A stretch of DNA of 35,273 nucleotides from Deltaproteobacteria bacterium (GTDB lineage Bacteria; Myxococcota; JACRCW01), in assembly GCA_016218805.1 (NCBI GenBank), contig JACRCW010000129.1, positions 1 through 35,273 on the forward strand, written 5' to 3'. Below, in pieces: positions 24,320-32,500 of this stretch. Every line of letters begins with the position of its first letter. The stretch's first letter is position 1. The notes beneath the pieces were generated by a model that saw nothing but the letters and a program-made list of their open reading frames with translations, was not told the DNA's origin and did not search any database. The translations under genes were made by a program, and so were the position numbers.

Positions 24320-26083
24320 ATGCACGCCAAGAACATCCTCCTTGCCGGTACGGTGCTGCTGGCCTCCGGCTGCGACATGCTCCGGCCGACCCTGACGGTG
24401 CGCGTGAAGGCCGTCCTCCCGTGTGACCAGCAGGACGCGCTGGACAGCGTGGGCATCATGCAGTTGCGCGTCGTGTCCGCGGACGGCACGGAGGCCACCA
24501 TCCAGGGCTCGCGCAGCAAGGGCAAGGCCAGCCTGCCCAATCTGGAGATTTCGGACGGCACCGTGGTGTTCATCAACGGCTACCCGGGCGAGGATCCCGC
24601 CGCCGTGGAGGGCATTCCCTCCGCGGTGGGCGCCTCTGCGCCCATGAACCTCAAGGCGTTCACGGAGGAAAGCCGGTTTCCCGCCGCGCGCTCATATCCC
24701 AAGGACAAGACGGAAACCGTGGCGGTGCCGGTGGGCAAGATCAACAGCTTTGCGTCCACCACCGACGTGGGGGGCAGCACCTGCAGCAGCATGGGCCGGC
24801 CGCGCCACAGCCACACGGCCACCTTCAGCAGCGCCACCGGCAAGGTCTACATCATTGGCGGGCTCACCTACGCGGAGCAGGACGGCGCGGAGACGTTTGT
24901 CCCCAAGGACAGCGCGCTGGAGATCTATGACCCCTCCACCGGCACGTACCAATCCGCCGTGGGCCAGGTGTCCGCCGAGTTCCAGCCGTTGTTTGTCCGC
25001 GCGTTCCACACCGCCACGGAACTGCCGGGCGGCAAGATCCTGGTCTGGGGCGGCATTGTGCAGTCCGGCGCCGACGGGCGTGACGTGGCGCCGTGGGCGG
25101 TCAGCTTTGTGCTGGACCCCGCCAGCCTTTCCATCACGCAGCTGGGCCCGCCCGCCTTCCGCATCAAGCGCTTCAACCACACCGCCACGCTGACCCGCTC
25201 GGGTACGTCCGTGATCATTGGCGGCGGCTGCGGGTGCAAGGGATCGCTCACGGCGCAGGACATCAAGGCCGGCCGCTGCCCGGCGCTGGCGGACACGTGC
25301 GCGGACGGCCAGCCGCGCGTGGCGGCGCTGGAGATTTATGACGTGGCAACGGGTGTGATCACCCCGCTCACCAACTCCCTGCTGGACAAGCCGCGCGCGT
25401 TCCACAGCGCCACGGCGCTGGAGGGTGAGCTCGTCGTGTTTGCCGGCGGTGATGACGGCAACGCCGTCATCCGCGAGGTGGAGATCTTCCGGGGCGGGTC
25501 GCAGGCGGGGCTGCTCAAGCCGGTGACGGACCAGCTCCCGCAGGGCGTCACGCACCCCGCGGCGGTGGCGCTCCCCACGGAGGACTGCACGCTGCTGGAC
25601 CCCACCCACCCGGCGGACTTTGAGTGCGTGCTGGTGGTGGGCGGTTGCACCAGTCCCATTGGCACCAATGGCGAGTGCAGCCAGGCGGTGGCCGGCAGCA
25701 CCATCATGGACATGGGCCGCGCGCCCGCCAGCCGGATGGTCACCGGGCCCCAGGGCAACCGCACGCGTTGGGGCCACCAGGCGTTCTTCCTGGCAGCCGG
25801 CACCAACATGGTGATGACCGCCGGCGGGCGCTTTGAGGTGCTCACCTCTGACAGTCTCCCCGTCAGCGCCGAAATCCTGCCGCGCCTGGCGGCGCAGGGC
25901 GGCGGACCCACGCCGTTCCGGCCGGCGCCGGTGCCCCTGATGGTGGACGCGCGCCACCGGTTTGCCACCACGCGGCTGACCTCCGGGCAGGTGATGTTCA
26001 CCGGCGGCACGGAGAGCATTGCGTCCACCACCACGCGCAAGTCCCTGGGTTCCGGCGAGTTGTTCTTCTTCCCGTTCCGGTGA
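24320..26083 (+). CDS. Kelch-repeat lipoprotein
   Basis: 587 residues. Lipoprotein signal MHAKNILLAGTVLLASGC with Cys18 as the lipidated residue. Six Kelch-like blades are recognisable by R..H.AT...G.....GG: RHSHTATFSSATGKVYIIGG, RAFHTATELPGGKILVWGG, RFNHTATLTRSGTSVIIGGG, RAFHSATALEGELVVFAGG, RWGHQAFFLAAGTNMVMTAGG-like, and RHRFATTRLTSGQVMFTGG; they should close a beta-propeller. Cys pairs within blades suggest disulfides in the periplasm or at the surface. ATG 24320 has GGGAG upstream; ATG 24302 overlaps the previous stop but would spoil the signal. Lipoprotein propellers usually bind proteins or glycans; no ligand is predicted. Confidence 0.85.
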   Translation: MHAKNILLAGTVLLASGCDMLRPTLTVRVKAVLPCDQQDALDSVGIMQLRVVSADGTEATIQGSRSKGKASLPNLEISDGTVVFINGYPGEDPAAVEGIPSAVGASAPMNLKAFTEESRFPAARSYPKDKTETVAVPVGKINSFASTTDVGGSTCSSMGRPRHSHTATFSSATGKVYIIGGLTYAEQDGAETFVPKDSALEIYDPSTGTYQSAVGQVSAEFQPLFVRAFHTATELPGGKILVWGGIVQSGADGRDVAPWAVSFVLDPASLSITQLGPPAFRIKRFNHTATLTRSGTSVIIGGGCGCKGSLTAQDIKAGRCPALADTCADGQPRVAALEIYDVATGVITPLTNSLLDKPRAFHSATALEGELVVFAGGDDGNAVIREVEIFRGGSQAGLLKPVTDQLPQGVTHPAAVALPTEDCTLLDPTHPADFECVLVVGGCTSPIGTNGECSQAVAGSTIMDMGRAPASRMVTGPQGNRTRWGHQAFFLAAGTNMVMTAGGRFEVLTSDSLPVSAEILPRLAAQGGGPTPFRPAPVPLMVDARHRFATTRLTSGQVMFTGGTESIASTTTRKSLGSGELFFFPFR

Positions 26084-26095
26084 GGTGGCAGCAAC

Positions 26096-27709
26096 GTGGC
26101 GCTGACCCTGGATGCGCTGGAAGGCCTTCCGCGCGCGGGGTTCGTGGCGGCGGCCTCGCCGCTGGAGGCGGTGGCGGTGCGGGGCGTCACCGTGCTGGTA
26201 AAGCGCGATGACGCGCTGACGGCGGGTTTTGGCGGCACCAAGATGCGCAAGCTGGACCACCTGCTGGCGGCTCCGCCGTGGGCCGGCGCGGCGTCCTACG
26301 CGTCGGTGGGCGCCGTTGGGTCCGGTCACCTGGTGGCGCTCATTGAGGCGGCGCGGATGCTGGGCCGCAGGGTGGATGCGCATCTGTTCGCTGAGCCCGT
26401 GAGCGAAGGCGTGCTGGACAACCTCCGCTACACGGTCTCCGGTGCGGCGGGGCTGGCGTACTACGGCTCACGGCTGGAGCTGGGCGTGCGGCACCCGGCG
26501 CTCATCTTTGGCGCGCGGCTGGGGGAGGCGGTGGTGGTGCCGCCGGGGGCGTCCTGTGCGGAGGCCACGGTGGGCGTGGTGCGCGGCGCGCTGGAACTGG
26601 CCGCGCAGCTGCGGGAACGCGGCATGGAGGCGCCGTCGGCGGTGTACGTGGCGTTTGGCAGCGGGGGCACGGCGGCGGGGCTGGCGGTGGGGCTGGGCCT
26701 GGCCGGGATGCGCACCCAGGTGCGCGCGGTGGCCACGGTGGAGCGGGTGTTTTCGCCCGCCGCCCGGCTGCATGCGCTGGTGGAGGCCACGCGTGGGGCG
26801 CTGCGAGCGGCCGGCGTGCCCGGCGTGGATGACCACCCGCCCGTTCCGCTGCACATCATCCGCGGCCAACTGGGGCGGGCGTACGGCCATCCCACGCGGC
26901 GTTCGCTTGCCGCCGTGGAGGAGGCGCGCGCGCTGGGGCTGCCCATGGAGCCGGTCTACACGGGCAAGGCGTTTGCCGCCCTGCTGCGGGAACTCGCCGC
27001 CCCGCCCCGTAACGTTGACGATACGGCGCCGGCCGCAGCGCCCCCGGTGTTCTGGAACACGACGCGTGGACGCGTCCCCGGCCCCGTGGCGCCGGACTGG
27101 GAGGCGCGCCTGCCGCGCCGGCTGGCGCGCGCGTTGGCCCCCGTGAACCGCGGGCGGCGGGCGCTGCTGTGGGGGTCCGCCGTGACCGCCGCGGGCGCCG
27201 TCGTCGGGTGGCGCGCCATGGGCTACGCGCGCTTTGCGGGGTGGCAGGGGGCGGTGCTGGGCCCGCGTGAAGCGGAGGTGCTGGCCGCGGCCGCGGAGGC
27301 GCTGTTCCCGCTGGCGGAGGACGGCGTGGCCGCCGCGGACGTGGTGCGCGCGGTGGACCGCTTCCTGGTGTCCACCACGCCGGCCATGAAGAACGACATT
27401 CACCTCATGCTGGGCGCGCTGGAGCAGTTGCTGCCGGTGGTGGGCTTGTCGTTGGCGCGTTTTTCCCGGCTGCCCCCTCCTGAGCGCCTTGCCTTGCTGG
27501 AGCGCCTGCAGGATCTCCCCGGCGAAGTGGCGCAGGTGCCGCGCGGCGTGCGCGACCTGTGCGCCATGGGCCACTACCAGGCGGACTCGTCATGGCGGGC
27601 CATTGGGTACACCGGGCCGTTCATGCCGCGCTCCCCGGACATGCGGCCGCCGCACGTGGCGGAGAGCTGGCGCGCGCCGCCGGGCAAGCTCCCCGGGAGC
27701 GCGCGATGA
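26096..27709 (+). CDS. Fusion: PLP-dependent (ACC deaminase/D-cysteine desulfhydrase-like) domain plus gluconate 2-dehydrogenase subunit 3-like domain
   Basis: 537 residues. Residues 1 to about 310 follow the tryptophan-synthase-beta fold of ACC deaminase/D-cysteine desulfhydrase: VLVKRDDALTAGFGGTKMRK with Lys49 in the position of the Schiff-base lysine, and the phosphate loop GSGGTAAGL. The SNH-like active-site segment is altered to GSGH. After a linker comes a hydrophobic helix (about 350-370, LLWGSAVTAAGAVVGW), then a helical domain like gluconate 2-dehydrogenase subunit 3 (AEALFPLAEDGVAAADVV, DRFLV, then HLMLGALEQLLPVVG). In known enzymes that subunit, often Tat-exported, serves a GMC flavoprotein, which is exactly the next gene here (ATGA overlap). 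GTG 26096 has GAGGTGG upstream. An undetected frame join is conceivable. Confidence 0.78.
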   Translation: MALTLDALEGLPRAGFVAAASPLEAVAVRGVTVLVKRDDALTAGFGGTKMRKLDHLLAAPPWAGAASYASVGAVGSGHLVALIEAARMLGRRVDAHLFAEPVSEGVLDNLRYTVSGAAGLAYYGSRLELGVRHPALIFGARLGEAVVVPPGASCAEATVGVVRGALELAAQLRERGMEAPSAVYVAFGSGGTAAGLAVGLGLAGMRTQVRAVATVERVFSPAARLHALVEATRGALRAAGVPGVDDHPPVPLHIIRGQLGRAYGHPTRRSLAAVEEARALGLPMEPVYTGKAFAALLRELAAPPRNVDDTAPAAAPPVFWNTTRGRVPGPVAPDWEARLPRRLARALAPVNRGRRALLWGSAVTAAGAVVGWRAMGYARFAGWQGAVLGPREAEVLAAAAEALFPLAEDGVAAADVVRAVDRFLVSTTPAMKNDIHLMLGALEQLLPVVGLSLARFSRLPPPERLALLERLQDLPGEVAQVPRGVRDLCAMGHYQADSSWRAIGYTGPFMPRSPDMRPPHVAESWRAPPGKLPGSAR

Positions 27710-29226
27710 TCTACGACGCGCGCACGCTCCCATCGCCTCTGCGGCTCAAGGCGGACCTGTGTGTCGTCGGGTCAGGGCCCGGGGGCATGGGCGTGGCGGT
27801 GCGCGCGGCCGAAGCGGGCCTGAAGGTGGTGGTCCTGGAAGCGGGCGCGCACATCTCTCCCCGGGACATGAACCAGCATGAAGAGGACATGTTCCCCCGG
27901 CTGTTCTGGGAGGCGGGCACGCGCACCACGCATGACCGCGCGGTGAAGATCCACCAGGGGCGCGGCGTGGGCGGCTCGTCCTTGCACAATCTCAACCTGT
28001 GCAAGCGCGTGCCGCGGCGGATCCTGCAGGAGTGGCTGGACACGCGGCGGCTGGAGCACCTGCCGCTGGCGCGCTGGGCCGCGCTGTATGACGACATGGA
28101 GCGCCTGCTGGAGGTGTCCGCCGTGCCGGAGCCGCTGTGGAACCGGCACAACCGGCTGCTGCTGGACGGGGCCAGTGCGTTGGGATGGACCGCCGGCGGG
28201 CTGAGCCACAACCGCACCGGCTGCGTGGCCGCCGGTTTCTGCGAAGTGGGCTGCGCCTTTGACGCGAAGAACAACGCAGCCAAGATTCTCCTGCCGCGCG
28301 CGCTGGCCGCCGGGGCGGAGGTCATCACGCACGCCCACGCGTTGCGCGTCCGCCATGACGCCACCCGCGTCTCCGGTGTGGACGCCGTGGTGGATGGGCC
28401 CGCCGGACCGGAACGGGAGCGCGTCATTGACGTGGAAGCATCCCGGGTGTGCCTGTCCGCGTCCGCCACGCGCTCCGCGCTCATTGCGCTGCGCTCCGGC
28501 CTGCCGCACCCGCCAGGCAGCGTGGGGCAGACGCTGCGCATCCATCCCGCGGTGGTGGCGGCGGGAGAGTTTGACGCGCCGGTGAACGCGTGGGCGGGGA
28601 TTCCGCAGACGGTGGAATGCACGCAGTGGCTGGACCTGGAGGGCGGTGACGCGGGCAAGCGCACGTGGATCCTGCCCGCGTTTGCGCACCCGGTGGGCAC
28701 GGCCACCATGGTCCCCGGGTTGGGGCCGCCGCACCGCGCGTTCATGAAGCGCTACGCAAACCTGGCCGTGTTCACCGCCATGCTGCATGACCACACCACC
28801 GGCACCGTCCGCACCGACGGGGAAACCGGCATGCGCCTGGACTACTGGCCGGATGCACCGGACCGCGCGCAGCTGGTCAACGGGCTGTGGGCCTGCGCCA
28901 AGCTGCTGCTCGCGGCGGGTGCGCGCCGCGTGGTGGTGCCCGCGTCGCCGGCCATTGTCGTGGAGAACGCGGCGCAGGTGGACGCGCTGCGCGCGCTGGA
29001 GCTGCGGCCATTCACCACGGACCTGGTGGCGGTGCACCCCATGGGCACCATCCCCATGGGCGATGACCCCGCCACCGCCGCCGTGGACAGCCGCGGGCGG
29101 TGGCACGGCGTGGCGGGGCTGCACGTGGCGGACGCGTCATTGTTTCCCACCAGCGTGGGCGTGCCGCCGCAGTTGAGCGTGTATGCGCTGGGCTGGCACG
29201 TGGGTGAAGACGTGGCGCGAACCTGA
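27706..29226 (+). CDS. GMC-family FAD-dependent oxidoreductase
   Basis: 506 residues. The N-terminal FAD-binding motif is VVGSGPGGMG (Gly22-Gly27), with VVLEAG after it, then the flavin-site segment GRGVGGSSLHNLNLC. A Cys-bearing stretch, TGCVAAGFCEVGCAFDAKNN, is like that in gluconate 2-dehydrogenase flavoproteins and long-chain alcohol oxidases. The catalytic part, AVHPMGTIPMGDDP, carries the active-site His, and the end LHVADASLFPTSVGVPPQ is diagnostic of the GMC family. ATG 27706 overlaps the previous stop (ATGA), arguing for coupled synthesis with the subunit-3 fusion. No signal peptide is seen. The substrate (alcohol, sugar acid or sterol) is unknown. Confidence 0.9.
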   Translation: MIYDARTLPSPLRLKADLCVVGSGPGGMGVAVRAAEAGLKVVVLEAGAHISPRDMNQHEEDMFPRLFWEAGTRTTHDRAVKIHQGRGVGGSSLHNLNLCKRVPRRILQEWLDTRRLEHLPLARWAALYDDMERLLEVSAVPEPLWNRHNRLLLDGASALGWTAGGLSHNRTGCVAAGFCEVGCAFDAKNNAAKILLPRALAAGAEVITHAHALRVRHDATRVSGVDAVVDGPAGPERERVIDVEASRVCLSASATRSALIALRSGLPHPPGSVGQTLRIHPAVVAAGEFDAPVNAWAGIPQTVECTQWLDLEGGDAGKRTWILPAFAHPVGTATMVPGLGPPHRAFMKRYANLAVFTAMLHDHTTGTVRTDGETGMRLDYWPDAPDRAQLVNGLWACAKLLLAAGARRVVVPASPAIVVENAAQVDALRALELRPFTTDLVAVHPMGTIPMGDDPATAAVDSRGRWHGVAGLHVADASLFPTSVGVPPQLSVYALGWHVGEDVART

Positions 29227-29227
29227 A

Positions 29228-29239
29228 GGTCCATGGACC
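29228..29239. repeat. 12-bp palindrome after the GMC stop
   Basis: GGTCCATGGACC is perfectly self-complementary and begins 2 nt after the stop codon. It may be chance or a small hairpin or binding site. Confidence 0.4.
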
Positions 29240-29270
29240 GCCTGCGGTGAGGGGCGGTGGTGCGCCCGGT

Positions 29271-29434
29271 GAAGATCCCGGGTGTGTCCCACACGATCAA
29301 CGGCTGCCCCCCACCCCCGCCCTCCCCCCGCCCTCGCTGGTCCATGCCATCCATGGCGTCAGTCAGTGGCGACGGGGGGAGGGCTGGGGTGGGGGCGCAC
29401 GGAGTAGACCATGCGGGACACACCCAAGATCCCC
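29271..29434. repeat. Long imperfect inverted repeat between convergent genes
   Basis: The left arm (about 29271-29332) and right arm (about 29371-29434) are complementary along about 60 nt with mismatches. The outer part pairs GGGTGTGTCCC (29280-29290) with GGGACACACCC (29415-29425), and the inner part pairs C-rich with G-rich tracts around CCCTCCCCCCG and CGGGGGGAGGG. The loop is about 38 nt. C-rich inverted elements of this kind are widespread in intergenic spaces of G+C-rich proteobacteria. It could stop transcription from both sides or be a MITE-like element. Confidence 0.8.
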
Positions 29435-29441
29435 CGCGTTC

Positions 29442-29469
29442 GCCCCGCGGTGAGGGTGCGCCGCGGGGC
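29442..29469 (-). terminator. Strong hairpin downstream of the SNF2 gene
   Basis: A perfect 9-bp G+C stem (GCCCCGCGG, 29442-29450, with its complement 29461-29469) and a 10-nt loop, 38 nt beyond the SNF2 stop. There is no T-run, so intrinsic termination is uncertain. It could serve either strand. Confidence 0.4.
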
Positions 29470-29507
29470 CATGAGGGACCCGCACTCGCGGGCGAAGGGC
29501 GCAGCGC

Positions 29508-32500
29508 TCAACCCATCGCCACAAACGCCGCCAGGCGCTTGAGCGCGGACCGCGCGATGCCGAACTCGCTGGCGGGTGCGTCAACGGCGCCGTCCTTGAC
29601 GGCCTGCAGGTAATCCCTGGCCAGCGTGCTGAGCGCGAGCTCCGCCGCGCCCCCGAGCGCGGCCCGGCCCGCCACGTACGCGGCAAACCGGCGCAGCGAC
29701 CGGTCATAGGCGCGTGGCGTGGCGGGGCTCACCGTGGTGGCCAAAGAGGTCTGCAGCAGCGCGTCCAGCTGCGCGTTGAAACGCTCCGCCGAGCCGCCCA
29801 GCGCGGCGGGCCAACCCCCGGCGGCCGGCGCGGGCCCGTCCTCGTCGGCGTCGTCGTCATCCAGGGCGCGGTCCCCGGCGCGGATGATGTCCAGCAGCTC
29901 CTTGGGCGACAGGCGCGCCACTGCGTCACTTCCCTCCAGCACGCCGGAAAGCAGGGCACGCTTGTCCTCATGCAGGGACAGGATCTGTTCCTCCACCGTG
30001 CCGCGGGCGACCAGGCGGATGATGGTCACCGGCTTGTCCTGGCCAATGCGGTGGGCACGGTCCGAGGCCTGGTCCTCCACCGCGGGGTTCCACCACGGGT
30101 CCAGGTGCAGCACGTAGCTGGCGGCGGTGAGGTTCAGCCCGGAGCCTCCGGCCTTGAGCGAGATGAGGAACAGCGGGCCGCCTGCGCCGGCCTGGAACGT
30201 CTTCACCAGCTCGTCCCGACGGTGCGCGGGGGTCTGGCCGTCCAGGTAGAGGTACGGGATGCCCTGTGCGTCCAGGCGTTCGCGGACCAACGCCAGGTGG
30301 CTGGTGAACTGGCTGAACACCAGTGCACGCTGCCCGCTCTCCAACAGCTCATCCACAATCTCCATCAGGCGCGTCAGCTTGGCGGAGGGCGCGGTGGATT
30401 CCGCGTCATAGAGGCGCGGGTGGCACGCGCACAGGCGCAGGCGCGTCAGCGCCGCCAGGATCTGGAAGCGTTGGTCCCGGGCCTCGGTCTCGTCGGCCAG
30501 GCCGCCCATCTCCGCCACGGCGGCCAGGCGGGCCTGCTCGTAGAGGCGGCGTTCGGCGGCGGTCAGCTCCACGTATTCCGTGGTCTGGGTCCGCGGTGGG
30601 AGTTCCGGTGCCACCTGCGCCTTGGTGCGCCGCAACAGGAAGGGGCGCAACAGGCGGCCCAGCGCGCGCCGGCGTGACTCGTCACGCTGCTTTTCAATGG
30701 GCCCGGCGAAGCGGTCCCGGAACTCATCCCAGCTGCCAAACAGGCCGGGGAAGGCCACCCGGAACACGCTCCACAGCTCGCCCAGGTGGTTCTCCACCGG
30801 CGTGCCCGTCAACGCCACGCGGAAGCCCGCCTGCAGCCGGTGTGCTGCCCGCGCGCGCTTGGTTGCCGCGTTCTTCAGCGCCTGCGCCTCATCCACCACC
30901 AGCGTGGCAAACTCCCGCGCCGCCAGCCGCTCCACTTCGCGGGCGGCCATGCCGTGGCTCACCACCAGCACGTCCCCGGGGCCCGCGCGCGCCACCGCGG
31001 CCTCGCGGTCGCCATCCGGCGTCTCGCGATACAGCGACACGCGCAGCCCCGGCGTGAAGCGCTCCGCCTCGGACCGCCAATTCCGGCACACGCTGGTAGG
31101 CGCCAGCACCAGGGCAGGGCCCAGCGGTGCGCGGTGCTCCAGCAGGGCCAGCGCCTGCAGCGTCTTGCCCAGGCCCATCTCGTCCGCCAGGCACGCGCCC
31201 GCCTCCCACGCCGCCAGCCGCGCCAGCCAGGCAAACCCATCCACCTGGTAGTCGCGCAGCACCCCGCGCAGGTGGCCTGACGGAGCCACCGCCAGCTCGC
31301 CCGCGCGCTGGGCGCGGTCCACCAGGGCGGCAAAGGCCGGGTCCGCGCGCAGTTCGCCCAGCTCGGCCTTGAGGTCTTGCAGCGCCAGCGCGCCCGCCAC
31401 GCCCACGTGGGCGTCCGGCCCACCGCCGTGCACGTGGTCAGCCGCCGCCGCCATGCGCGCGCGCAGCTCGTCCCCCAGGGCCACATACGTGTGCTCATCC
31501 ACCGCCACAAACCGGCGGCCGCGGCGGACGGCATCCAGCACCGCGGCCACCGCCACGCGCACGCCGTCCACCTCCACCTCACCCTGCACGCCCAGCCAGT
31601 CCCGCTTGCGGGCCACCTGGACGCGCACGTCCTTCAACCGCGCGCGCCGGCTGACGCGCCAGCGCGCCTGGGACCACTCCACCGCCAGGTCAGCCCCCGC
31701 GCGGTCCTGCAGTGCGCTGACCAGGTCCAGCGCCTCTTCGCCCGCCGCCAGGGTGTGCACAAACCGCGGATCCTCGCTCTCCGGCGGCAGCGGCAACGAC
31801 GCCGCCACTTCCCGCACCCGGTGCGCCTCCCCGTCCAGGTCACGGCGCGCGTGGACGCGGCGGTCGCCCTGGGTGCCGTAGACCACCGGTGCGCCCTCGC
31901 CGGGCCGGAACACGCGGCCGTCCGCCAGCGGCCGCACCAGGAAACTCAGGGACAGCACCCCGCCCTCCAGTGCTTCCAGGCGCGCCACCACCGTTGTGTC
32001 CGCGGGCACCTGGTCACCGGTGAGCCCGGGCGGGAGCTCAATGGGCAGCCGGTCTTCCACCAGGGACGCAAACGCCAGCAGCTCCGCGTGCGCGTCCACG
32101 GGAAACTCCGTCTCATGGCGGGCAAGCACCCGCAGCATCTGCTGCGCATCCGGCGCAATGCGCACCATGCGGATGCGCTTCTCGGCGGGTTCCACCACGG
32201 CAAAGACCTCGCCGCTGTCCGCCGTGCGCTCATCCAGCCCCAGCCGTGCCGCATCCAGCGGCTGCCCGTCCAACGCAAGCGACAACCGGATGGCGCCGTC
32301 ACCGCACTCCGTGGCGACGAGGGTGAGGCGACCGTGACGGAGTTCCACCGGGGTCCGCTGCGGCGTTTCCAGCGCGGCCAGCTCCACGCGCGGGTGACCC
32401 ACCAGCAGCTCCAGCGTCTCCAGCCGGGCCGCGTGGCGCTGCTCGGAGGAGAGCTGAGGGTTGTGCTCTGAGGCCGCCAGCTTCTCCAGCACGCGCCGCT

